DNA of 6,936 nt from JBNKDD01 sp050288085 (GCA_050288085.1 JBNKDD010000305.1:1-6936), one strand, 5' to 3'. Shown: positions 1 to 5,803, numbered from the stretch's first letter. The notes: generated by a model from the sequence alone, not told the origin. Numbers and translations: made by a program.

Positions 1-1748
1 ACGTCTACTTATATGTAGAGAACCTGCCCCCGACCACCCGCGCGCTCGACACACCCATCGGCCATATCGAACTGCGCTCGGATGGCACCTACGTTGCCGC
101 CGCGCCCAGTATCCACCCTGTAACCGAAAATCGATACTTGGTTGAGAAGCCGATCGATATCCTGCGAATTGCTGGCCTTCAAGAGCTGGTACGCTGGATC
201 GAATCCTTCAAGGCCGGTGAACCAACTCGTCCTAACTGGCGACCACCGCGCAACCATTCGATGGGCAGTGGCGAGGTCAATCCGGCTCTCATCAACGCGA
301 TTGTCGATACGCTGCGCGGACAGCGCCACAAAGAACGTGGTGAGTGGATCAACTGCTCGTGCATCTACCCGGAGCGGCATAAGAACGGAGACCGCAATCC
401 AAGCTTTGGTTTCAACACCGAATCAGGGTATGGGTACTGTTATAGGTGTAGCTCGATCCTGACCAAGGACATCTGTGAGGTGCTCGATATCAACCCGGAT
501 GATCATGGTGGTTTGATGTATCAAGCAGAAAGCCCGCAGGGGCAGAGAATGCCTTCTGCAGACAATGGTGCTGCAATCACAGTTCCTCAGACTGTCGAAG
601 AAATCCAGGTTATTGAGCCGGATCTGCCGCCCCCGGATGAAGGACTTCCATCCATTGGTGAGATTGGCCTGCCGGACTGGCTCAGCCAGTACACCAGCTG
701 GGCATCGGCAGCGGGTAACCAGACACCGGTCATCTTCCATCAAGCATCTGGCATCTGGCTGCTGTCTGTTGCCATCGCGAGGCGACTTGTGGTGGAAGCC
801 CCCTGGGGGATCCGGCTCTATCCGAATATGTATATGATGTTTGTGGCCGATACCACCTTCTACCGCAAGACCACTGCCTTCAAGCTGGCCGAGAGCGTCA
901 TCCGGGACACCATCCCCCACATGCTAATGCCGACACCCGGCTCGCCTGAGCGGTTTCAGGATGCCCTGTCGGGACGACTGCCCAGCAACTACAAGGATCT
1001 GACCCATGAGCAGCAGGGACTGCTCTCACAGGCCCAGGCCTTTGCCGCTCAACGCGGCCTGTTCAAAGATGAGGTGGCAGGATTATTTGGGGCGTTCAAT
1101 AAAAAGGATTACATGGTGGGGTTGAAGGACCTGATCATGGAACTCTATGACTGTCCTGACTACGCCGATAAAGACACCCAGTCCGGATTGACCATCGTCC
1201 GCAACGCGGCGCTGTCCATCCTGGGGGTGACCACCCCTGCCGGGCTGTCAGCAGCGACCAGTACAACAGACTGGGACAATGGTTTGCTGCCTCGATTCTT
1301 GATGCTCACCCCGGAACCCGACTACCGCGAACGCCCTACACAGGAGATTTACCGTCCGGCACCGGAGACGGTGACCAATGATCTAAGGATCCTGTATGAA
1401 CGTTTGCCCATGCCGGTACAGGAAGGCGACAGCTGGAAATCACCGGAAGCGCTGCGGGTAGAAGTCCAGTGCTGGCCGCAGGTGCAGGCTTACAGCGACC
1501 GGCTGCGCAAGCTGTGTGACCCCCATCGCGAGACACCGCTCGATGACCGCTTGAAAGGGTTGTATGGCAGGATGCATGTGCAGGCCATCAAGCTCGCCAT
1601 GATCCTGTCTGCCCTGGATTGGATGGAGAGAGAGCAAGTCGCGCCGGTGGTAACAGTAGAGAACTGGCAGACTGCCAAAACACTGTCCGAGCACTGGCGG
1701 GCCAGCGCCCATACAGCAGCGTTGACTTGCTGGACAGCACATAGGTAA
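1..1748 (+). CDS. Prim-Pol / zinc-binding / DUF3987 replication protein, 5' partial and 3' truncated
   Basis: Likely a primase-helicase that starts replication of a mobile element. The frame is open from position 3 to a TAA at 1746-1748 (581 visible residues), so the TTG at 138 is not the real start. Residues 20-42 contain GHIELRSDGTYVAAAPSIHP, typical of the end of a bifunctional primase-polymerase domain. A CHC2-like zinc site follows: C118, C120, H126, C146, C149, with NPSF between. Residues about 220 onward look like DUF3987. They include a degenerate Walker-A-like segment (VADTTFYRKTTA, positions about 844-879) where RKTT replaces GKT/S, and a later segment with LGVTTPAGL and GLLPRFLMLTPE. 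Family members usually continue past the EHWRAS motif. Here only about a dozen unrelated residues follow, encoded antisense to ccdA, so the 3' end appears lost. Replication role is inferred from family; the domain calls are by eye. Confidence 0.82.
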   Translation, partial: VYLYVENLPPTTRALDTPIGHIELRSDGTYVAAAPSIHPVTENRYLVEKPIDILRIAGLQELVRWIESFKAGEPTRPNWRPPRNHSMGSGEVNPALINAIVDTLRGQRHKERGEWINCSCIYPERHKNGDRNPSFGFNTESGYGYCYRCSSILTKDICEVLDINPDDHGGLMYQAESPQGQRMPSADNGAAITVPQTVEEIQVIEPDLPPPDEGLPSIGEIGLPDWLSQYTSWASAAGNQTPVIFHQASGIWLLSVAIARRLVVEAPWGIRLYPNMYMMFVADTTFYRKTTAFKLAESVIRDTIPHMLMPTPGSPERFQDALSGRLPSNYKDLTHEQQGLLSQAQAFAAQRGLFKDEVAGLFGAFNKKDYMVGLKDLIMELYDCPDYADKDTQSGLTIVRNAALSILGVTTPAGLSAATSTTDWDNGLLPRFLMLTPEPDYRERPTQEIYRPAPETVTNDLRILYERLPMPVQEGDSWKSPEALRVEVQCWPQVQAYSDRLRKLCDPHRETPLDDRLKGLYGRMHVQAIKLAMILSALDWMEREQVAPVVTVENWQTAKTLSEHWRASAHTAALTCWTAHR

Positions 1749-2211
1749 CAATCGCGGCCAGGACCGGGGTTGCGCATTGGGATGCCACCAGCCCTGAGAC
1801 CAATCCCAGGGCCAACGCACCGGGCACACCTTTCAGTGTTACCTTCTCACGCAAGCCCGCAAACCACATGGGCAGTGGGATATCGATAATCTTGAGCATT
1901 TGCAGGCCAATCAGCAGGCAGATAGCGGCCACGACATAATACCACACGGGTGATGTGCCACCGATCAACCCGCCTACCAGGGCGGCGATCAGTCCGAGCA
2001 GAACATAAGTGATCGATAACCCCAGGACAAAGGTTCCTGCCAGAGCAAAGGAACGCCCCCGTGACAGGTCCGTTGAACCACCGACGAAGGCAACCACCAG
2101 TGGGATCATGGCGACATTGCATGGCCCGACACTGGTCACAACTCCGCCAAGAAAAACCAGTAAATAACCGAGCAAGGAAGTAGCCTGAAGCACTTCAGGA
2201 TCAAGTGTCAT
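1588..2211 (-). CDS. ccdA: CcdA/DsbD-family thiol-disulfide membrane transporter, 3' truncated
   Basis: Integral membrane protein of the CcdA (cytochrome c biogenesis transmembrane) family, which passes electrons from cytoplasmic thioredoxin to partners outside the membrane. Authentic sequence runs from residue 1 to about 168. Hydrophobic segments lie near 13-40, 56-84, 89-107 and 132-158. The two expected redox cysteines are present: C31 in TSVGPCN and C146 in ASQCATPVLA. After LLYG (codon ending 1708) the family would continue with two more membrane helices. Instead 39 low-complexity residues antisense to the primase gene follow to a TGA at 1588, so the real gene is probably broken. The ATG at 2211 lies 2 nt after the stop of the thioredoxin gene and has no strong Shine-Dalgarno, which suggests translational coupling. 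It is last in the co-directional set and is very likely the partner of that thioredoxin. Loss of the last helices probably inactivates it. Confidence 0.83.
   Translation of the reverse strand: MTLDPEVLQATSLLGYLLVFLGGVVTSVGPCNVAMIPLVVAFVGGSTDLSRGRSFALAGTFVLGLSITYVLLGLIAALVGGLIGGTSPVWYYVVAAICLLIGLQMLKIIDIPLPMWFAGLREKVTLKGVPGALALGLVSGLVASQCATPVLAAIVTYVLSSKSTLLYGRWPASARTVFWQSASSLLLPPARLALSPSNPGQTGSWRA
1700..1713. other. Breakpoint joining a truncated primase gene to a truncated ccdA gene
   Basis: On the + strand the primase frame keeps family character up to EHWRAS (about 1689-1706). On the - strand the CcdA protein keeps family character up to LLYG, whose last codon is 1710-1708. The two therefore meet, tail to tail, within roughly 1700-1713. 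The short palindrome CTGGCGGGCCAG lies at 1694-1705, right at the join. The cause may be integration, deletion or illegitimate recombination, or an assembly chimera; the sequence alone does not decide. Confidence 0.65.
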
Positions 2212-2213
2212 GG

Positions 2214-2663
2214 TTACGATCCGGCGAGTATTTTCAACAGCTGGCGAAGCTGGTCAGGAGGTACCGTACCATAGATAATCTGCCTCTGCCCCTGCCGATC
2301 ATAGAGAACCAGTGTAGGAATCACCTGGATGTCCTCGGCCCGCAGCAGATCGTGGTTGCGCGTATCTGACACGTTGACATCCACCAGCACCACCGAATCA
2401 GCGAATTCCGGATGAACTTTGCTGACCACATCCATCATCTGGGTACAGGAGTCACAGGTCAGGGAGTGGAAAAAAACAGCAGTAGGTTCACCGGCATCCA
2501 GTGCCTGTTGGAGCTGCTGCTCAGGCAGTATAGCTGACTCAGACGCCATTGATGGGCTGCTTTTTCCTTTGATGACCAGGATGGCAAAAACGAACAGTAC
2601 TAGCCCGCCGACGATCAGGATTTGCATCCGGCTGGGCTTTTTACTATGGACTCCGTTTGGCAT
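2214..2663 (-). CDS. Membrane-anchored thioredoxin-like protein with CxxC motif
   Basis: 149-residue thioredoxin-fold protein. Residues 1-13 are polar and basic, 14-32 form one hydrophobic segment (signal anchor), and the thioredoxin domain follows from about residue 45. The active site is C70-D-S-C73 within FFHSLTCDSC. The conserved cis-proline is P116 in VIPT, followed by the usual LVLYDRQGQ strand-turn. The domain most likely faces outward and exchanges disulfides with CcdA, whose gene starts 2 nt downstream. The ATG at 2663 is chosen because an AGGAAG ribosome binding site lies 7 nt upstream. An in-frame start at 3002 would give a longer product but lies deep inside the neighbouring Fe-S gene and adds unrelated sequence. 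The gene begins 19 nt after the Fe-S gene stop, so both are probably on one transcript. The client protein is not known from the sequence. Confidence 0.87.
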   Translation of the reverse strand: MPNGVHSKKPSRMQILIVGGLVLFVFAILVIKGKSSPSMASESAILPEQQLQQALDAGEPTAVFFHSLTCDSCTQMMDVVSKVHPEFADSVVLVDVNVSDTRNHDLLRAEDIQVIPTLVLYDRQGQRQIIYGTVPPDQLRQLLKILAGS

Positions 2664-2682
2664 ATTCTCTTCCTTGCATGAA

Positions 2683-3198
2683 TTATAGTAAGGCTTCCAG
2701 CGCAGCACGCTGATCGGTAAATACTCCATCATCGAATAGAGGAAGACACTCCGAAAGATCCCGATTGCGCTGAAGCAGGGCAAAGGCAAAAGCCATGCAG
2801 GTGGCTTCCCCACATTGCTTACAGTTGGTCTGCGGCAGCAGTGTATACACATCAAGCGGGCGCGGTGCGCGCCGACGCTGTGTGACCGCAACCAGCTTCT
2901 CACGGTGCTCCCAGGTTGCATTGATGGCATCCTTGAGCATCGCCAGAAGCTCCAGCCCCTCTTCAGTGTCATTGACCTGGGTGATATATATCTTGTCGGC
3001 ATAAAGTGTCAGGAAGCCATGTGGGCGGCGAAAGGTCAGTGTGTCGGCCTCCGGGTTAAAGGCGATGACATCTGGCAGCGCCGCCAAATAAGGCAAGACA
3101 TCCGCCAGTGATCGGGCCGGTTTCCCGATCACGATAATCTTGCCCGGTTGTGCCAGGCAGGGCAGCGTTTTCGTCAGTGTAATCCTGTCAAGAAACAT
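2683..3198 (-). CDS. Small protein with C-terminal 4Fe-4S domain (ACS/CODH-type Fe-S motif)
   Basis: 171-residue soluble protein with no assigned function. The C-terminal third has the cysteine pattern C126-x2-C129-x4-C134-x16-C151 in the context LPQTNCKQCGEATCMAFA. This matches the putative Fe-S cluster family (PF04060) also found in corrinoid Fe-S proteins and RnfB-type electron carriers. The first 110 residues (strands such as GKIIVIGK, LTLYADKIYITQV) do not show a motif I recognise. The ATG at 3198 is chosen because AGAGGAG lies about 11 nt upstream and the longer form from 3267 would overlap the arsR gene by 64 nt. It starts 5 nt after the arsR stop and ends 19 nt before the thioredoxin start. 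It may be an electron donor or sensor for the neighbouring thiol relay; this is inference from position only. Confidence 0.8.
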   Translation of the reverse strand: MFLDRITLTKTLPCLAQPGKIIVIGKPARSLADVLPYLAALPDVIAFNPEADTLTFRRPHGFLTLYADKIYITQVNDTEEGLELLAMLKDAINATWEHREKLVAVTQRRRAPRPLDVYTLLPQTNCKQCGEATCMAFAFALLQRNRDLSECLPLFDDGVFTDQRAALEALL

Positions 3199-3203
3199 GC
3201 CGG

Positions 3204-3521
3204 TTATTTCTCCTCTGCTTGTTTTGCAGGGTCTCGATTGAAGTGCACCAGGAGTTCCCGACAACACTCGGCGACGCAGGCAGGGTTGGCGCGATAATAG
3301 GCCCGCAGGCCCTCGCGTCGCACCGTCACCAGATTTGCCTGACGCAGCCGGGTCAGGTGGTAAGATACAGTTGGCTGTGACAGCCCCAGATGGGCAGTCA
3401 ACTCCTGGACAATCATCTCGCCATCTTCCAGCAGCTTCAGAATACGCTGGCGAGACTGGTCGGCCATTGCCTTAATGAAATCATCCAGGTCGCAGCACCG
3501 GTCAATCCTGGTCGTTTTCAT
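3204..3521 (-). CDS. ArsR/SmtB-family transcriptional repressor with paired cysteines
   Basis: 105-residue winged-helix repressor of the ArsR type, expected to act as a dimer that releases its operator when it binds a metal, metalloid or thiol ligand. The helix-turn-helix is clear: IVQELTAHLGLSQPTVSYHLTRLRQANLV (residues 37-65), followed by the wing VTVRREGLRAYYRAN. The classical ELCVCDL metal site in the third helix is absent (the equivalent reads EMIVQEL). Cysteines instead occur as C9-C10 in the first helix and C82, C86, C87 in the last helix, so the ligand site must be built differently. The ATG at 3521 follows an in-frame TAA by one codon, which fixes the 5' limit. It lacks a well-spaced Shine-Dalgarno, and its ATGA overlaps the stop of a 19-codon ORF. 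It is placed inside the operon, so it probably controls its own gene cluster. Confidence 0.9.
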   Translation of the reverse strand: MKTTRIDRCCDLDDFIKAMADQSRQRILKLLEDGEMIVQELTAHLGLSQPTVSYHLTRLRQANLVTVRREGLRAYYRANPACVAECCRELLVHFNRDPAKQAEEK

Positions 3522-3577
3522 CGCTTAAACAGATTTCCGCCTCTTTGCTGGATCCCCGCACCAGGGACTTCGATCAT
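3518..3577 (-). CDS. Possible 19-residue ORF linking two genes upstream of arsR
   Basis: A short frame, MIEVPGAGIQQRGGNLFKR, starts 6 nt after the stop of the 48-residue gene, and AAAGG from that stop region lies 2 nt ahead of its ATG. Its TGA overlaps the arsR ATG as ATGA. Such an arrangement would let ribosomes run on into arsR, which has no good ribosome binding site of its own. No homology is recognised, and an open frame this short can occur by chance. Confidence 0.3.
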   Translation of the reverse strand: MIEVPGAGIQQRGGNLFKR

Positions 3578-3583
3578 GACCTT

Positions 3584-3730
3584 TCAACCGCCTTCCAGCA
3601 GGTCACGAACTTTGGCTCTGAAGTTTTTCTTGAGAAACAACAGAGCAGCCTCTGCATCATCATCAATCATTATGCGATACAGATCTAACAGCTCATCATC
3701 GGTTAGATACACTTGTAATCCCTTTTTCAT
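3584..3730 (-). CDS. Small acidic protein of 48 residues, function unknown
   Basis: Short gene starting at ATG 3730 and ending at TGA 3584. The product begins MKKGLQVYLTDDELLDLYRI and ends with AKVRDLLEGG. It is predicted to be mostly helical and amphipathic, with acidic clusters (TDDE, IDDDAEA) and a basic KKNFRAK patch; it has no cysteine and no membrane segment. Evidence that it is real: AAGGATG lies just upstream of the ATG, its ATG shares one base with the TAA of the TauE/SafE gene (TAATG), and the composition is protein-like, with the start-proximal part resembling small regulatory or DNA/RNA-binding peptides. I do not recognise a named family. Tight coupling to the exporter gene suggests a function tied to it or to the ArsR protein encoded next. 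Confidence 0.68.
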   Translation of the reverse strand: MKKGLQVYLTDDELLDLYRIMIDDDAEAALLFLKKNFRAKVRDLLEGG

Positions 3731-4560
3731 TACCCATCCTTTTGGCTGAAACAGGGGCTGCTGGCCCCTGGACGGTCAGGCTGCCATGTTAGTAAGGTGT
3801 AAATTTTGTAGAGTGTCATCACAACAATCAGAACGCCAAACAACTGGCGAAGCCTCTGGCTGGGCACATACAAGCTTGTGATCCGCGCGCCAAGGAAGGC
3901 CCCGGCACCGCCCAACACCAGCAGGGTTATTGTCAGCGGGACATTAATGACTGCGGTGGATAGATGCGGGATCAATGCCGAGAACGAGGGGGGAGTCACG
4001 GCAAATGCGTTGATCCCTGCCGCTTGTTTGGCCTCAAAACCAAGTAAGATCAGCGTGGGCATCAATAAGAAACCAGGCCCGATTCCCAGAAATCCGGCCA
4101 GGATTGAGATCGGCACGGCCAGGATCAGCGCCAGGCGGAAGTTGCCTTCCTGTTTTTCTTGCTCCTGCTCTTGCTCTCGCTTCTGCCCGGCATTCCCTTT
4201 TGACGGTTTGAAAAGCCTGTATGCAAGATAAATCACCGAGGCCAGATACACATACCAGATGTATTGTTGGTCGATGAATTGTGCAAGATAGGCACCAACC
4301 GGCGCGGCCAGGGTTGTGACCACCGCCAGAATGATGGCCTTGCGCCATACGACATAACCACTTCGGGCAAAGCCCAGGGTAGCAAAGAGTGCTGTCAGGC
4401 CGTTGAGGAGGAGCGTTAAGGGTTGAACCTGATGAACTAGATCGGGGAGGAACAACGACAGGAAGGGAACGGCAGCAAATGCCACACCTAACCCAAGCAT
4501 CCCCGAGATAATCGCCAGGACGAGCAGCCCGACAGTGATAATAATGAAAGTCTGATCCAT
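3730..4560 (-). CDS. TauE/SafE-family membrane exporter
   Basis: 276-residue polytopic membrane protein of the TauE/SafE family, whose members move sulfur oxyanions, organosulfonates or related anions across the inner membrane. The two homologous halves are visible: GMLGLGVAFAAVPFL (residues 20-34) and GFLGIGPGFLLMPTLILLG (156-174), each with the glycine-rich family signature. About eight hydrophobic segments are present. Between the halves is a cytoplasmic linker rich in Gln, Glu and Lys (residues 127-138, KREQEQEQEKQE). The start at 4560 is set by GGAGGT 5 nt upstream; the longer frame from 4665 only copies the end of the neighbouring gene out of frame. It begins 22 nt after the small Cys-Cys gene stop and its TAA overlaps the next ATG. 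The substrate is not known. Sulfite or thiosulfate would fit the redox neighbours, but this is inference. Confidence 0.88.
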   Translation of the reverse strand: MDQTFIIITVGLLVLAIISGMLGLGVAFAAVPFLSLFLPDLVHQVQPLTLLLNGLTALFATLGFARSGYVVWRKAIILAVVTTLAAPVGAYLAQFIDQQYIWYVYLASVIYLAYRLFKPSKGNAGQKREQEQEQEKQEGNFRLALILAVPISILAGFLGIGPGFLLMPTLILLGFEAKQAAGINAFAVTPPSFSALIPHLSTAVINVPLTITLLVLGGAGAFLGARITSLYVPSQRLRQLFGVLIVVMTLYKIYTLLTWQPDRPGASSPCFSQKDG

Positions 4561-4565
4561 GATTG

Positions 4566-4571
4566 ACCTCC
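4566..4571 (-). promoter_or_regulatory. Shine-Dalgarno GGAGGT for the TauE/SafE gene
   Basis: A consensus GGAGGT lies 5 nt before the ATG at 4560. It decides this start over in-frame candidates further upstream, which lie inside the preceding gene. Confidence 0.8.
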
Positions 4572-4582
4572 AGGCTTCACAT

Positions 4583-4897
4583 TTATGTTGACTGGTGCTG
4601 GTTGTTTCTGAGTTGTTCTTGTCTTTGATAAAAGGTGGTATAGGCTTGCCGCAATGCCGCTGCATAGTCTGCTTCTACTGCGGGATCGCGGCGAATGTAG
4701 TTGAACTGGCGCGCCAACTTAACCAGTTCTTCATCCGTCACTTCGTCAGGGTGATGCCCGAATTCATACAACTGTCGGAAAACTACTCCAAGCCCCATCA
4801 TGCCCACCACAATACCGCGCTCACCGATTTTGAGGTGAGTCACATCCTCGACACGTTGTGGACAGCAGCCACCTTTGCTGGTATTTATGTCGCTCAT
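4583..4897 (-). CDS. Small conserved-looking protein with N-terminal Cys-Cys motif, function unknown
   Basis: 104-residue soluble protein starting MSDINTSKGGCCPQR. It has adjacent cysteines C11 and C12, then a central segment LKIGERGIVVGMMGLGVVFRQLYEFG and a helical, acidic region (HHPDEVTDEELVKLARQFN). It ends in a polar helix (ALRQAYTTFYQRQEQL). The NYIRRDPAVEADYAAALRQAY stretch has the look of a small family that I recall near DUF318 permeases and thiol-redox genes, but I cannot name it. The start at ATG 4897 is preferred because a full AAAGGAGGTG ribosome binding site lies 7 nt upstream; the in-frame GTG at 4906 lies within that site. The CC pair could bind a soft metal or take part in thiol exchange; this is inference. 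It leads the operon segment with tauE. Confidence 0.75.
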   Translation of the reverse strand: MSDINTSKGGCCPQRVEDVTHLKIGERGIVVGMMGLGVVFRQLYEFGHHPDEVTDEELVKLARQFNYIRRDPAVEADYAAALRQAYTTFYQRQEQLRNNQHQST

Positions 4898-4903
4898 AGG
4901 ATT

Positions 4904-4924
4904 CACCTCCTTTATTCAAAGGTG
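4904..4924 (-). promoter_or_regulatory. Strong Shine-Dalgarno with overlapping inverted repeat
   Basis: On the - strand the ribosome binding site AAAGGAGGTG (4913-4904) sits next to CACCTTT (4924-4918). CACCT can pair with AGGTG, or CCTTT with AAAGG around a GAAT loop. Either hairpin would hide the ribosome binding site. The stems are only five base pairs, so regulation is only a possibility. The ribosome binding site itself is clear. Confidence 0.45.
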
Positions 4925-5004
4925 CCTTACTTTTACCATTGCTCAATCACAGTTTGGGCCTTGAACGTTCCCTGCCATGTACCCGGATGGCTATGAATCT
5001 GAAA
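4925..5004 (-). other. Short intergenic stretch between the reductase-like gene and the Cys-Cys gene
   Basis: Together with the ribosome binding site this 107 nt gap (4898-5004) is the largest gap in the - strand set. It is the best place for an internal promoter, but no convincing -35/-10 pair is seen. It holds an 8-nt palindrome GAACGTTC at 4963-4970, which is a weak operator candidate. No hairpin with a T run was found, so no terminator is called. Confidence 0.35.
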
Positions 5005-5796
5005 CTATAGTTTTTCCTCCAATCGATCAATCTTCCGCTTGGCTTCCTGGGCGGCTGCCAGGAATGTTTGAGCCAGTTCTTTCTCATTCACCGTTTCCAT
5101 CGGTGTGAGTGCCTTGATTTCATCGAAAGGAAGATTGGTTTGCTGGACTAATGCTGCCGTACCAAACATCACTTGTGCAGCCACCCGGCGGGCTGCTTCC
5201 GGCGCAAGTCCCGCCTCGATTCCTGCCTGTGTCATACCTTCCAGTGCGGGCAATAGTGAACGCATGGCGGCGCCGCTCAGCCCTACGCACCAGTTCATCC
5301 GGTCATCCCTTACTTCGACAGATTCACCCAGCGCGGCAAGCAGTTCTTCTATGAGTGTTTTTGCTGCTGGTTCAACACTTTTGCCGTATGCCACCGGGTT
5401 CATACCCACCCCAACCTTCGAGGGGGCATTCGGCATTATCCGCGCGACTGCCACACCTTCAGCAACAAGGGCTTCGAGCTTCTGAAGTGGCACGGCTGCC
5501 GCAAACGAGATAACGATCTGAGAAGCAGTAAGCCGCGTGCCCACAGTTTGTAGGATCTCAATATTTGCTTTGGGCGATGCTGCCAACAGCAAAATATCTG
5601 CCGAATCAATCGCCTCGCCAAGCCCTGTTGCTTTTACCCCGAATGTGGCAGCGGCGGCTGACTGGCACTCAAGGTTCGAATCACATACCGTAATTTGCCG
5701 GGCTGGAACCCCGGCTGCCTGCAATCGCCCGATGAGGATGCGCCCAATGTTACCAGCACCAACCACTACGAGTCTCATATCACACAGCATATTCAC
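5005..5796 (-). CDS. Pyrroline-5-carboxylate reductase-like NAD(P)-dependent oxidoreductase
   Basis: 263-residue two-domain protein with the ProC fold: an N-terminal Rossmann domain and an all-helical dimerisation domain. The nucleotide-binding loop GAGNIG is at residues 13-18, and the family's MPN(T/A)P motif appears as MPNAPSKVGVGM (121-132). In the C-terminal half the usual SGSGPAY is replaced by LSGAAMRSLL (173-182). The substrate-binding SPGGTT motif is replaced by TPMETV (231-236). It therefore probably reduces a different substrate from proline's precursor, and I do not give it the proC symbol. The GTG at 5796 has AGGAG 7 nt upstream (5808-5804); the ATGs at 5790 and 5778 are alternatives, the last lying directly before the first beta strand. 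It begins 81 nt after the permease stop. Its link to the transport and redox genes is only by position. Confidence 0.8.
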   Translation of the reverse strand: MNMLCDMRLVVVGAGNIGRILIGRLQAAGVPARQITVCDSNLECQSAAAATFGVKATGLGEAIDSADILLLAASPKANIEILQTVGTRLTASQIVISFAAAVPLQKLEALVAEGVAVARIMPNAPSKVGVGMNPVAYGKSVEPAAKTLIEELLAALGESVEVRDDRMNWCVGLSGAAMRSLLPALEGMTQAGIEAGLAPEAARRVAAQVMFGTAALVQQTNLPFDEIKALTPMETVNEKELAQTFLAAAQEAKRKIDRLEEKL

Positions 5797-5803
5797 TTTC
5801 TAT

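Noticed and set aside
423..920. Long open frame on the - strand inside the primase gene
   Set aside because: Antisense to a clear Prim-Pol/DUF3987 frame. The product has no recognisable domain and there is no plausible ribosome binding site context.
1440..1829. Overlapping - strand frames at the breakpoint
   Set aside because: They mix antisense primase and out-of-frame ccdA sequence and have no coherent protein character. The frame carrying CcdA motifs is the one starting at 2211.
2664..3002. N-terminal extension of the thioredoxin frame to 3002
   Set aside because: It is an out-of-frame reading of the Fe-S protein gene. The ATG at 2663 has its own ribosome binding site directly before the signal anchor.
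2795..3111. Open frames on the + strand within the Fe-S gene
   Set aside because: Antisense to a gene with a clear 4Fe-4S motif, with no domain of their own.
3199..3267. N-terminal extension of the Fe-S gene to 3267
   Set aside because: It overlaps the end of arsR and adds unrelated residues. ATG 3198 has an upstream AGGAG.
3522..3583. ArsR operator and promoter upstream of arsR
   Set aside because: A TTGAAA and an imperfect TCATGA-centred palindrome are present, but no matching -10 box or long dyad was seen, so no operator is called.
5005..5796. Naming this gene proC for proline biosynthesis
   Set aside because: The substrate-binding motifs are replaced and the context is not amino acid biosynthesis, so only the fold-level call is given.
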